The position numbers and the translations under genes are program-made. Positions 37,629-46,418 of a stretch of DNA of 64,000 nt are shown one piece after another. The stretch spans positions 1-64,000 of the forward strand of contig CAZJFC010000001.1 in assembly GCA_964545245.1 (NCBI GenBank), given 5' to 3'. The stretch comes from CAZJFC01 sp964545245 (GTDB taxonomy: Bacteria > Pseudomonadota > Alphaproteobacteria > Rickettsiales > 21-14-0-20-44-7). The notes beneath the pieces are model-generated. The model made no database searches, had not been told where the DNA came from, and saw only the letters and a program-made list of their open reading frames with translations. Every line of letters starts with the position of its first letter. Within the stretch, counting starts at the first letter, position 1.

Positions 37629-38880
37629 TCTGCGTCATTATCTTCATCGAGTGCGGCAATTGCGGCCAGCCTGCCGATAATGCCAATAGCACTGAAATCG
37701 CATGGATTTGCTATTTTCGCGCATTCGATCGGCTCAAATGTCATACCGGCGGAGTTGAGGTTATCGAATTTATCGCGATTGCTGTTAATACGCAGGATAG
37801 CTCCCACAGGTTTTGCATTTATCAGGTAAACGAATGGTTCGGCCGGTTTCCCATTAACCAGCTCAATCGTAGGCACGCCCTCCTGTATAATAACCTCGGT
37901 GCTTTGGATGCCTTCCTTGATGCGGTCCATTTTATTGCGGTCTTTCTTATTCATTTCAAACACTTCCGCGCCGGACTTGAATGTCATGATACCCATGCCG
38001 AAAGTTCCGCTGTCAGATTTCATGAATACATAGGGTTCCTGATTAATGCCATATTCATTATATTTCGTTCGTATGGCCGAAAGGGTTTTTTCAACCGCCA
38101 GCGCGACACAGTCAACGCCTTCGCGTTTCTTGAAATCAACTTCACCGCACTGGTTGTGCAATGTCGTGATAAGCCACGGGTCAAACCCGAATTCCTTGGC
38201 GAAGGCTCCGGCAAGCCTGTCATAGGCTGTGAAATGGTTGGATTTCCTTCTCCTGTGCCAGCCCATTGAGACCGGAGGGATTATAGGCTGTTTCGCGTTG
38301 GCAAGAATTTCCGGGATACCGCTTGTAAAATCGCGGTTGGCAATAAGCAGGTCAGGNNNNNNNNNNCAGGGGTTTTGCCACCTGCGGAAACTATCCCTTC
38401 CTTTAATGTGATTTGGTGAATAGTGATTTCACTGCCATTGTTTGAGGTTATTCCGGAAGGTACTTCAGGGCTATCGGTGAGTATTACGACATCGTATCCG
38501 GCGTTGTGGATAATGCTGCTGATCGCGGCGATATTATCCCAGTAAAACAGGTTGCGGCTGAAATTCTCTGGCAGCAGGCCGATCAACCTGGTTCCGGGAT
38601 AATGCGATTCAATGTATATCCTGACCTGTTCCGATGCGGATATGAAGGAGTCACTGCTCAGATTATTAAAACCGGCCGGGAATATATTCGTATCAACTGG
38701 CGCGATTTTTGTGCCGGAATTGCGGATATCCACTGAATTATAGAAATACGGCATCTTTCCTTCCAGCTTACGGGCGAACCATTCCCTGACATGCTCCCGG
38801 TCAAGGCTTTCCAAAAGGGTTCCGATATCAAAACTTGCGCTCGATGATGTCCCAGAGGTTTGCTTCAGGTTTTGTTCCAT
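37625..38880 (-). CDS. gshA: Glutamate-cysteine ligase GshA, interrupted by an assembly gap
   Basis: First enzyme of glutathione synthesis, proteobacterial type. N-terminal part (38367-38880): FYNSVDIRNSGTKIAPVDTN then FPAGFNNL. C-terminal part (37625-38356): DLLIANRDFTSGIPEIL, MGWHRRRKSNHFTAYDRLAG, LHNQCGEVDFKKREGVDC, FVFMKSDSGTFGMGIMT-like and NLNSAGM. The two halves are one gene split by ten N at 38357-38366. The frame on either side differs, so the gap is not truly ten bases; a length of 3n+2 restores one frame, and alignment suggests only a few codons are missing. The start is probably the ATG at 38880, inside the end of gshB (53-base overlap); 38889 is possible. Confidence 0.88.
38357..38366. 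other. Assembly gap (ten N) inside gshA
   Basis: Ten undetermined bases mark a scaffold join. Coding frame before and after disagrees, so the number ten is a placeholder and not a measured length. Confidence 0.99.
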
Positions 38881-39745
38881 ATAAATCATGTGCCCAGGTA
38901 AATCCTGCCACGGAGGTGATATTTATTTCGGTAAGATATTCACCGATAAAATCCAGCCCGCAGATATAGATTCCATTTTCTATCAATAAAGGTTTTATGG
39001 TTTCACAGAAATGTTTTTCTTTTTCGGTAAGTGTGGTTTTTTTTAATGTGCCGCCCTGCGCGATATTGGCAAGATGGCTGTTATTGGCAGGAACGCGCAG
39101 GAAGGCGTGCTCGACTTCGCCGTTGATCAGCAGGATGCGTTTATCTCCGGTGTTTACTTCCGGTATGAATTTCTGCGCGATTACCTTGATTTTCTGGCTG
39201 GCGAGGAATTCCTTTATTTCTTCTTCGCGGCTGGCAAGTTCATCGCGGCTGATTTTCAGTATGTGGTTGCCGCTGAATTCATAAACCGGTTTTATAATAA
39301 TTTCGTTATATTCCTGAATAAAACTTTTTATCTCCTCAATATCGGAAGTGAACAGGGTAGGCGGGAGATATTCAGGATAATCCAGCGGCAGGATTTTTTC
39401 CGGGAATTTTATCAGGGCAGCGGGGGAATTTATAATAAGTACCTTGTCGCTGATAGTATTAAGCAGGTAAAGATTGGTCAGATATGCCATATCAACCGGC
39501 GGGTTCTGCCGGTAGTGGATGACATCAAGCTCGTCAAGCCCGATTACGGATTTGCTGCCGGATTCTTCATTTCCGTCATAAGCCATGGCGATTGCGGTTA
39601 TACGGCTGTTCAGGCTGCCGATATTTTCCGGCCTGATGGCATAAACCTGATGTTTGCGTTCTACTGCTTCCTGAGCGATGAGTGTGGTTGTGGCGGCGTC
39701 ATATGTTCCGAGCTTTTCGCTGATAACGCCGACTTTTAGGGGCAT
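38828..39745 (-). CDS. gshB: Glutathione synthetase-like ATP-grasp enzyme
   Basis: Joins glycine to gamma-glutamylcysteine, completing glutathione. The 305-residue product has the N-terminal lobe (VGVISEKLGTYDAATTTLIA), DVIHYRQNPPVDMAYLTN, INSPAALIKFPEKILPLDYP, the ATP-grasp strand EIIIKPVYEFSGNHILKISR, FIPEVNTGDKRILLINGEV and the C-terminal GLDFIGEYLTEINITSVAGF. It follows the XRE gene with no gap and overlaps gshA, so the three are one transcript. Sequence is more divergent from E. coli GshB than is usual, but the neighbourhood supports the call. Confidence 0.88.
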   Translation of the reverse strand: MPLKVGVISEKLGTYDAATTTLIAQEAVERKHQVYAIRPENIGSLNSRITAIAMAYDGNEESGSKSVIGLDELDVIHYRQNPPVDMAYLTNLYLLNTISDKVLIINSPAALIKFPEKILPLDYPEYLPPTLFTSDIEEIKSFIQEYNEIIIKPVYEFSGNHILKISRDELASREEEIKEFLASQKIKVIAQKFIPEVNTGDKRILLINGEVEHAFLRVPANNSHLANIAQGGTLKKTTLTEKEKHFCETIKPLLIENGIYICGLDFIGEYLTEINITSVAGFTWAHDLYGTKPEANLWDIIERKF

Positions 39746-40300
39746 TTATTCACTCCTGATGCTTTTTACAATATAACCATACACAATAGTTCCGCCAATC
39801 TCAAATTTATGTTCCTTCGAGGCTTTTCCGGAAATAAATCCTTTCAGGTTCTCCGCGAGGACGGCCGGTATTTTTTTTGCGGATGACTCGGCAAATATCA
39901 ATTCTGAATTCTCAGGGTAGGAACCATAATTTCCCCCTTCAACAATTAATGCAAAAAAGTTTCGGTCCTGGTCTTTTTTGGAAGGGCGGAACGAGATTTG
40001 ATATTGTTCATCATCAGTGAATTTGCGTACCATGTTGGAGAATTTTGTTTCAATTGCCCCAATTACAGTGGCTGTTGCGGTTGCAACTTTGCCGGGTTTT
40101 GTTTCCGGTGTGCTGAAATTGATAATATCGGTAGGGCGGCATGAGAGCGCCTTGGACAGCCTTTCCATCCATTCGGCGGTTATGCGCCTGGTTCCCTTTT
40201 CCAGCCTGTCAATTTGCTGTTGGGAAGTCCCGGCCAGATCAGCAAGGTCTTTCATTGTAAGGCCTTTCTGCTTACGTAGTTTTTGAATATTATTTTCCAT
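39746..40300 (-). CDS. XRE-family regulator of the glutathione operon (predicted)
   Basis: A 184-residue protein with an N-terminal helix-turn-helix (QKLRKQKGLTMKDLADLAGT, then SQQQIDRLEKGTRRI) and a C-terminal domain of strands (FFALIVEGGNYGSYPENSEL, ...GGTIVYGYIVKSI). The C-terminus resembles the sensing domain of LexA/CI-like repressors in layout, but no Ser-Lys peptidase pair is evident. It sits directly ahead of gshB with adjoining codons. A role in controlling glutathione genes follows from position only. Confidence 0.75.
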   Translation of the reverse strand: MENNIQKLRKQKGLTMKDLADLAGTSQQQIDRLEKGTRRITAEWMERLSKALSCRPTDIINFSTPETKPGKVATATATVIGAIETKFSNMVRKFTDDEQYQISFRPSKKDQDRNFFALIVEGGNYGSYPENSELIFAESSAKKIPAVLAENLKGFISGKASKEHKFEIGGTIVYGYIVKSIRSE

Positions 40301-40337
40301 GCAGAACCAACTTTATACGGAAAGTAGAAAAAATCCA

Positions 40338-40958
40338 CTACGCAGTTGTATCAACTTTAGGCTGGTCTGGTTGCGCTTTTACAATTCCTTTACTGACAGT
40401 AACCATAGCGGGCTGTAGGAGCCTGTCGTGGATAATATATCCGGTACGCGCGAGTTGGATGATTGCTCCTTGTTCAAATTTAGGGTCTTCAACCTGGGCG
40501 ATTGCTTGATGCAGGCTATGGTCAAATTTCTCGCCCGGTTTTGGTTCAACCGGCCTGATTCCGCGGCGCTCAAAGACTGAAAGCAGTTCTTTTCTTGTTA
40601 AATCTACCCCTGTAACCAGATTTTTTAACAATTCGCTGTTTTGCGCAGCATCTGCGGGAACGGCATCAATGGTGCGTTGCAGGTTCTCAAGCACGGAAAG
40701 AAGGTCTTTAGCGAAGGAAGCAATGCCGTATTTATTTGCTTCCTCAATATCCCTTTGGGCGCGTTTCCGGGTATTTTCCGCATCGGCAAGCGCGCGCAGG
40801 GCGGTTTCCTTGGCATCTTCAAGTTTTGCTTTTAATTCTTCGGTATTTTCACCCGCAACAGCTTTGGTGGCCTGTTTTATGATTTCTTCGGGAATTGCCG
40901 CGTTGATGGTTTCAGGTGCGGGCTGTTCTGCTTCAGGTTTTGTTTCTGGTTTGCTCAT
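40338..40958 (-). CDS. grpE: Nucleotide exchange factor GrpE
   Basis: Releases ADP from DnaK during the chaperone cycle. The 206-residue product has the long N-terminal coiled coil (EELKAKLEDAKETALRALAD, AENTRKRAQRDIEEANKY), then FAKDLLSVLENLQRTIDAVP and the C-terminal beta domain with GVDLTRKELLSVFERRGIRP, FDHSLHQAIAQVED and GAIIQLARTGYIIHDRLLQP. Length is typical. dnaK and dnaJ are not nearby, though a separate J-domain gene lies 3 kb away. Confidence 0.97.
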   Translation of the reverse strand: MSKPETKPEAEQPAPETINAAIPEEIIKQATKAVAGENTEELKAKLEDAKETALRALADAENTRKRAQRDIEEANKYGIASFAKDLLSVLENLQRTIDAVPADAAQNSELLKNLVTGVDLTRKELLSVFERRGIRPVEPKPGEKFDHSLHQAIAQVEDPKFEQGAIIQLARTGYIIHDRLLQPAMVTVSKGIVKAQPDQPKVDTTA

Positions 40959-41011
40959 AGGATAAGTAATCTAGACGATTATATACGAATTTCAAGGGGC
41001 AGGGGCTAAAA

Positions 41012-42289
41012 TTATGACCAGTCCGGTATGTTTTCCCGCTCAAACATTTCGTCATATGTCTGGCGGCGGGCGGTAACCGCGTATTTATTCCCTTTTACCA
41101 TTACTTCCGCGACAATTTTCCGGCTGTTATAGCCGGAGGCCATTACCGCCCCATAAGCTCCGGCGGTGCGGAAGGCAATCAGGTCACCGGCTGTAAGTTC
41201 AGGCATCTCGCGCAGTTGGGCGAAAGTATCCCCCGTTTCGCATACCGGGCCAACTATATCATAATGCCGGAACTCGCTGGGCTTACCGGGTTTATTATGC
41301 GGGTAAAGCTTTACCGGGACAATATCATGGTGCGCGGAATAATATGAGGGGCGTATCAGGTCGTTCATCGCCGCGTCGATAATCAGGAAATTGCGTTCTT
41401 CAGTGGGTTTGACATATATCACCTCACTTACCAGAACTCCTGCATTGCCGGTTATTACACGTCCCGGCTCAAAAATCAGCTTGCCTTTAAAATCGGAGAA
41501 AATAACCCTCACCATCTTTGCGTAATCACGCGGATGTGGTGGATTCTTGCCCATTTCATAAGGGACGCCAAGCCCGCCGCCAAGGTCGAGTGTCTTTATT
41601 TTAAGGCCCTTAAGGGTCAGCTCGGCAAGAAACTGTTTAACGCGCCTGAAAGCGTTCTCGAATGGTTTCAGGTCGGTTATCTGGGAGCCGATATGGACTG
41701 AAATCCCTTGCGGGTTGATGTTTTCAAGCGCCACCGCTTTTTCATAAACTTTCGGCGCATAATCAATATCAATGCCGAATTTGCTGGTTTTAAGCCCGGT
41801 AGTAATTTTACCGTGGGTTGCTGCGTCAACATCCGGGTTGACGCGTATCGCGATATTGGCGGTTTTCCCCAGCTTGCCTGCTACCATGTTCAGCAAGTCA
41901 AGCTCCGCTTCGGACTCCACATTGAACTGGAAAATCCCTGTTTCAAGCGCAAATTGCATTTCCGCCGAGGTTTTGCCGATACCGGAGAAAATAATTTTTT
42001 CAGGCGGCACGCCGCATTTCAGCGCCCGGCGGATTTCCCCTTCGGAAACCACGTCAGCGCCTGCGCCAAGGCCGGAAAGTGTTTTGATTACGGCAAAATT
42101 CGAATTTGACTTTACTGCAAAGCAAACCAGCGTATCCACGCCGTCAAAACCTTCAGTGAAGGCCTTGTAATGATGGCTTAAAGTCGCGTGCGAATAGCAA
42201 TAAAATGGCGTGCCTACTTCCTTCGCTATTGTTGAGAGCGCAACATCATCGCAGTGAAGTTCGCTGTTTTTATAATTAAAATGGTCCAT
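41012..42289 (-). CDS. lysA: Diaminopimelate decarboxylase
   Basis: PLP enzyme that turns meso-diaminopimelate into lysine. The 425-residue product has the PLP-lysine motif VCFAVKSNSNFAVIKTLSGL, GAGADVVSEGEIRRAL, IAIRVNPDVDAATHGKITTG with SKFGI, the Gly-rich loop LDLGGGLGVPYEMG, EPGRVITGNAGVLVSEV, and VGPVCETGDTFAQLREM near the active site, ending with GAYGAVMASGYNSR. Length and motif order are standard. Confidence 0.97.
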   Translation of the reverse strand: MDHFNYKNSELHCDDVALSTIAKEVGTPFYCYSHATLSHHYKAFTEGFDGVDTLVCFAVKSNSNFAVIKTLSGLGAGADVVSEGEIRRALKCGVPPEKIIFSGIGKTSAEMQFALETGIFQFNVESEAELDLLNMVAGKLGKTANIAIRVNPDVDAATHGKITTGLKTSKFGIDIDYAPKVYEKAVALENINPQGISVHIGSQITDLKPFENAFRRVKQFLAELTLKGLKIKTLDLGGGLGVPYEMGKNPPHPRDYAKMVRVIFSDFKGKLIFEPGRVITGNAGVLVSEVIYVKPTEERNFLIIDAAMNDLIRPSYYSAHHDIVPVKLYPHNKPGKPSEFRHYDIVGPVCETGDTFAQLREMPELTAGDLIAFRTAGAYGAVMASGYNSRKIVAEVMVKGNKYAVTARRQTYDEMFERENIPDWS

Positions 42290-42320
42290 AAAAATAAAGC
42301 CTTTTACAGTTTTGCTTCTT

Positions 42321-42347
42321 CCTCTGCCTGTATCAGGCGGGGAGAGG
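42321..42347. repeat. Imperfect hairpin between tonB and lysA
   Basis: CCTCTGCCTG and CAGGCGGGGAGAGG can pair around a short ATA-type loop. It has no T-run, so it is not a simple terminator. It resembles C/G-rich palindromes in 8437-8660 that also contain TATCAGG. Confidence 0.4.
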
Positions 42348-42367
42348 GTTCTAGCAAAATATGGGAA

Positions 42368-43093
42368 TTAGTCATAATAAATTGTGAAATCATATTTCAG
42401 GATTTTTGCGTCTGATTCAAAATTCTGCGGTGCGGGCGGCAGAGGGCTTTGCATAGCCCTTCTTGCGAAGTTAATCGCGGCATTATCAAGCGCTTTATAT
42501 CCGGAGCTTTTCTTAAGCTCATATTCAGTAACATAGCCTTCCCGGTTTATATGGAGATTCAGCACCGCTTTGCCTTTTAGCGAAGTCGGGGTGTGGACGA
42601 TAGCGCCCTCCTGGACAAAATATCCAAGGAGTTGAAGGTAATTTTCCGCTTTCACAAGCCCATTATTGGCATTGCCATAAGCCGAGCCGGGGCGCTGCCC
42701 GCGTGCTGGTGGCTCTACCCTGACGGTCTTTTCCGGCTGTTTTCCGGCAGCAGGTTCAGAGTTTGTGAGGTTCTTTGCCGTTTTATTGTTTTTCCCCTGC
42801 GGCTTTTCTGCCGTTGCGGTTTGCGGTGAGGAGGCGTCATCCGCAAGCTCATATTGCAGGTCTTCATCATCCATATTCATCGAAATAAAGCTTTTCTCGG
42901 GAATTGAAGTGCTGTCTCCCAGGCGGATTTTCAGCTTGCTTACTATAACCCCGTTGTCAAACCCTCCGAAGCCGAAACCATAAAAAGCGAGCAGGCCAAA
43001 ATGGAGCAATAGGGCCAGTGTGAATGCCTTCATCCCCAGCCGTTTAGGGATTGGTTTATAATTGGTTTTATAATTAATCTCAATTTGCTGCAT
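42368..43093 (-). CDS. tonB: TonB family energy transducer
   Basis: The 241-residue protein has one N-terminal membrane helix (FTLALLLHFGLLAFYGFGFG), a flexible Lys/Pro/Glu periplasmic linker and a TonB C-terminal domain (GKAVLNLHINREGYVTEYEL, KKSSGYKALDNAAINFARRA, then PLPPAP). It couples the proton-motive force to outer-membrane transport through ExbB/ExbD. exbD lies 13 bases upstream on the same strand; exbB is not here. Which receptor it serves cannot be seen. Confidence 0.85.
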   Translation of the reverse strand: MQQIEINYKTNYKPIPKRLGMKAFTLALLLHFGLLAFYGFGFGGFDNGVIVSKLKIRLGDSTSIPEKSFISMNMDDEDLQYELADDASSPQTATAEKPQGKNNKTAKNLTNSEPAAGKQPEKTVRVEPPARGQRPGSAYGNANNGLVKAENYLQLLGYFVQEGAIVHTPTSLKGKAVLNLHINREGYVTEYELKKSSGYKALDNAAINFARRAMQSPLPPAPQNFESDAKILKYDFTIYYD

Positions 43094-43106
43094 ATCAATT
43101 TATCTA

Positions 43107-43517
43107 TCAGAATGAGGAAACAGTTACCAGATAAAGGTTTTTTGCGCCGGTTTCCTTAATAATGTCCAGAATATCGATAAAACGGTCGGCGGCGAGTGAG
43201 GCATCGGATTTTACGGTTATTTCGGTTTCCGGGTCCTGCTCAAGGATTTTTACCAACCCGTCGCGCAGGCTGTTTTCGTCCACAAGTTCTAGGTTCAGGA
43301 TAATCTCGGTTTCGCTCACCATTACTTCCACATGTTCGCCAAAAATGGCGCTGCCGCTGCTGGAAACTGGCGCGTTAATGGGGATTACGTCAAATTTCTT
43401 TATGCTTCCCTCAACCATGAAGAAGATAATAAGCAGGAAAATTACATTGATAATGGGTATAAGCCCAATCTCACTTTTCCTTCTTTTTGATTTTCCGCCA
43501 AAGTTAAATGCTCTCAT
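43107..43517 (-). CDS. exbD: ExbD/TolR family proton-channel subunit with Asn in place of Asp
   Basis: The 136-residue product has the family layout: a short cytoplasmic tail, one membrane helix (about residues 18-36), and a periplasmic domain (TEITVKSDASLAADRFIDIL, ETGAKNLYLVTVSS). In most ExbD/TolR proteins an Asp in the helix carries the proton. Here the site reads IPIINVIFLLIIFF, so the residue is Asn. Some ExbD subfamilies do have this Asn. It may work as a structural partner or depend on another subunit. Coupled with tonB; exbB absent locally. Confidence 0.85.
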   Translation of the reverse strand: MRAFNFGGKSKRRKSEIGLIPIINVIFLLIIFFMVEGSIKKFDVIPINAPVSSSGSAIFGEHVEVMVSETEIILNLELVDENSLRDGLVKILEQDPETEITVKSDASLAADRFIDILDIIKETGAKNLYLVTVSSF

Positions 43518-43526
43518 GGCGGCAAT

Positions 43527-44375
43527 TTAGAACATTTTTGCCGATTTTACAAACCATTCGGCATATTCGGCGGCAATAACCGATTCCGCCTCTTTTGCGG
43601 CGGCTTCGGTGGTGAACAGCCCGAAACAGCTTGCCCCGCTGCCGCTCATGCGGGAGATAATGCAATTTTCCTGCGCCTGGATTACGGAGATCACATGCGC
43701 GATTTCGGGGATTAGTGAAATGGCGGTATTCTCAAGCCGGTTATGGCGTTTTTTTAACAAATTAAAGAATTCCTCCGGTGAACTCCATTTAAAATCATAC
43801 CGGGAGGCGTTGGCCTGAAGGTTCAGTTTCGTGAACACTTCTTTAGTGGATTGGTGCCTGTTCGGGTTGACAATCACCAGATACAGTTCCGGCAGGTTTA
43901 TGGCTGGGGTGATAATCTCCCCGGTTCCGGCAAAAAACGCGGCATTTTCCCGGTTCAGGATTGAATAAAGGCAAACCGGAACATCTGCGCCCAGCCCAAC
44001 TGCAACCCGGTAAAGCTCCGCATGGGACAGGTTCAGTTGCCATAACCTATCAAGTCCGGCAATGGTGGCTGCCGCGTCTGCTGAGCCGCCGCCCAGCCCG
44101 CCGCCGACCGGGATGTTTTTTTTGATTTTAATCCGGCAGCCAAATGGCTCCGGCAATTTTTTGCTTAATTCCAGTGCCGCTTTCAACGCTATATTATCTT
44201 CCCCGATATTATAACCAGGCATCATCTCGCAGCTTATGTTATCTGCCTCCTCAAGCTCAATCTCATCGGCAAGGTCAAGGAAGACGCACAGGCTGTATAA
44301 TTCATGGTAACCGTCATCGCGTTTCCCGGTTACGTCAAGGAACAGGTTGAGTTTGGCGGGGGCGGTTATCAGCAT
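43527..44375 (-). CDS. ispE: 4-diphosphocytidyl-2-C-methyl-D-erythritol kinase
   Basis: GHMP kinase in the non-mevalonate isoprenoid pathway. The 282-residue product (ATG at 44375) has the N-terminal APAKLNLFLDVTGKRDDGYH, the phosphate loop KNIPVGGGLGGGSADAAATI, GLGADVPVCLYS and the C-terminal MSGSGASCFGLF. Its start overlaps the previous gene's stop almost directly, so it is probably co-transcribed with the TPR gene upstream. dxs, the first gene of this pathway, lies 4 kb away. Confidence 0.96.
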   Translation of the reverse strand: MLITAPAKLNLFLDVTGKRDDGYHELYSLCVFLDLADEIELEEADNISCEMMPGYNIGEDNIALKAALELSKKLPEPFGCRIKIKKNIPVGGGLGGGSADAAATIAGLDRLWQLNLSHAELYRVAVGLGADVPVCLYSILNRENAAFFAGTGEIITPAINLPELYLVIVNPNRHQSTKEVFTKLNLQANASRYDFKWSSPEEFFNLLKKRHNRLENTAISLIPEIAHVISVIQAQENCIISRMSGSGASCFGLFTTEAAAKEAESVIAAEYAEWFVKSAKMF

Positions 44376-44376
44376 T

Positions 44377-46074
44377 TTACTCAGCGTTATCGGCAACTTT
44401 CACAAGGCCGTTTTCCAGTTTTTCCTGAAGGACTACCGCCAGCTTGTCATCCGGGTCATTATCCAGCGCGCGCTGCCATTGATACTGTGCCTCGCTTCTC
44501 CTGCCGATTGTCCAGTAAATATCACCCAGATGGTCGTTTACCGTTGGGTCATATGGCATTTGGGTGGCAGCTTTTTCAATAAAATCAACTGCCTGCTCAT
44601 GTTCGCCGAGCTTATACAGTGCCCAGCCGACACTATCGGTAATATGCGGGTCATCCGGGCGTTGCCGGTGCGCTTTCAGGACAAGCTGTTTTGCTTCTTC
44701 AAGGTTCTTGCCGAGGTCGATCCATGTATAGCCAAGGTAGTTAAGGGCGTCCGGCTGGTCGGGATATAGCTTAAGGGCGATTTTCAGGTCTTTTTCAAAC
44801 TTGTCATATTCCTTCAGCCTTTCATAGCATACGCCGCGGGCGAAGAAGACGGCCCAGTATTTCTTGTTGATTTTGTCTTTTTTTCCATCTTCGGTGATGA
44901 AATCAATTGCCTGCGTATAATACTCGGCGGCTTTTGCATAATCTTCCGATTTGCGCACAATATCGCCAAGGCTTACCAGCGCGTCAAGCCGGGTTTCGTC
45001 ATTATCAACCAGGGTTTCAAAATACTGGCGGGCCTTGCTGTCCTGGTTCATTTCCTCGAAATTGCGGGCAATGGCGAGTTTTGCGTAATCGGTCAGGTAG
45101 GAATCATGCCCGATCTGGCGTAATATGTTATTGGCGGCCTTGAAATCGCCTTCATTCATCAGGATTGAGCCAAGGAGAAGCTTTGCTTCGTCAAGCTCGG
45201 GGTTAAGGTAAGTGGCAAGGCGGAAAAGTGCGGCGGCCTGGTCAGGGCCATATTCGGTCATGATAACGCCGCCGACGCCCATAAGCGCCTCAGCGACTGC
45301 GTCTTTTATATCATCGATTTTACGGTGTTTCTTGATTTGTTTTTCGCTGCCGAAGCGGGAGACTATGAACTGCTGTTTCTTTTCATTCCCGGCATAGAAA
45401 TTATAGGCCGATGCCGCCATGCCGATAGGCAGTTTCTTTGTTTTCAGCATATTATCATAAACCTTTGCGGCTTCGTTTTTATCGCCGGAAAGCTGAAGGA
45501 AAAGCGCAAGGTTATAATCGGAAAGGGTAGGCAATACGCCGTCTTTCTTAAGCTTGGTAAAAATCCCTTTAGCTTCCTCCGTTTTGCCCATACCGAAAGT
45601 TGTCCAGCCCAGCAATAACTGGTTTATGATAGTATTATTTGCCGAATCCGCAGCGACTTCGGAGCCGATTTCCTGGGCTTTTTTGAAGTTGCTCTTTTCC
45701 ACTGCGTCAATGATAAGGGCAAGTTTTGCAAGGCCGTTATCGCTGTTACTGCTGAGTGATTTCGCGAGTTCAAACGCTTCGCTGAATTTGCCGGAGACAA
45801 GCAACAGCGTCATGGCCTGGGATTCAAGGGTTGGGCTGCTTTTCCTTAAGGTGAGGCTTTTTGCGAAATAGGTTGAGGCGGTTTCATAATCCTTGTTTTG
45901 CGCGGAATGGTAGCCTGAAAGATAGCCGCCGACCCATGACTGGCGGGTTTTTACTATGGCAGCGGGGATTTCCTTAGGGGTTTTGAGCGCGTAGCGGTTA
46001 GAAACGCTAAGGCCGGCAACGACTCCAAGGGCAAGCACAGCCACTAAAATTAGCAAATTCCGGAGATTTTTCAT
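44377..46074 (-). CDS. Membrane-anchored TPR protein
   Basis: The 565-residue product begins with one hydrophobic helix (LLILVAVLALGVVAGLSVS), which is either an uncleaved anchor or a signal peptide, followed by about a dozen tetratricopeptide repeats through the end (for example DYAKAAEYYTQAIDFITEDG and HEQAVDFIEKAATQMPYDPT). Such proteins scaffold complexes in the periplasm or at the membrane. Several alphaproteobacteria place a similar TPR gene beside ispE. The client is unknown. Confidence 0.85.
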   Translation of the reverse strand: MKNLRNLLILVAVLALGVVAGLSVSNRYALKTPKEIPAAIVKTRQSWVGGYLSGYHSAQNKDYETASTYFAKSLTLRKSSPTLESQAMTLLLVSGKFSEAFELAKSLSSNSDNGLAKLALIIDAVEKSNFKKAQEIGSEVAADSANNTIINQLLLGWTTFGMGKTEEAKGIFTKLKKDGVLPTLSDYNLALFLQLSGDKNEAAKVYDNMLKTKKLPIGMAASAYNFYAGNEKKQQFIVSRFGSEKQIKKHRKIDDIKDAVAEALMGVGGVIMTEYGPDQAAALFRLATYLNPELDEAKLLLGSILMNEGDFKAANNILRQIGHDSYLTDYAKLAIARNFEEMNQDSKARQYFETLVDNDETRLDALVSLGDIVRKSEDYAKAAEYYTQAIDFITEDGKKDKINKKYWAVFFARGVCYERLKEYDKFEKDLKIALKLYPDQPDALNYLGYTWIDLGKNLEEAKQLVLKAHRQRPDDPHITDSVGWALYKLGEHEQAVDFIEKAATQMPYDPTVNDHLGDIYWTIGRRSEAQYQWQRALDNDPDDKLAVVLQEKLENGLVKVADNAE

Positions 46075-46169
46075 AAATAATTACTTGAAAACTGGGGTAC
46101 TATCTAGTAATAGCATAGCAAAATTAAAAATATAATAAATTCTAAATAAAAGTTTTAAGAGGTATTTTT

Positions 46170-46412
46170 ATGGGAAGTAAGAACAATCCGGCAGCACGCG
46201 GTCAGGCGGGCGGCATTAAGAAAGTGAAAGGCAAAATCGTAAAACCGGTTAAATACCTTGGTAAATATGCAGGCCATGGCAACTATATTGCCGCACAATA
46301 TGAATCTGGCGAATTGCTGGTAGCGAACGGCAAGCCGCTTGCTTTTTCCGATGTGATACCTGATGCGTTTGACCCGGCCACTGCGGAAACCGAAAAGAAA
46401 AAGAAAAAATAG
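46170..46412 (+). CDS. Small lysine-rich hypothetical protein
   Basis: 80 residues, preceded by AAGAGG at a fair spacing. The N-terminal half is basic (KKVKGKIVKPVKYLGKYAGH), the middle is a likely strand pair (GNYIAAQYESGELLVANGKP), and the end is a run of lysines. I do not recognise a family. It precedes the glycosylase gene by six bases, so the two may be co-transcribed. Confidence 0.55.
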   Translation: MGSKNNPAARGQAGGIKKVKGKIVKPVKYLGKYAGHGNYIAAQYESGELLVANGKPLAFSDVIPDAFDPATAETEKKKKK

Positions 46413-46418
46413 GGAAGT

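Noticed and set aside
37625..38889. gshA as a true frameshifted pseudogene
   Set aside because: The frame change coincides exactly with the run of N, so an assembly gap explains it.
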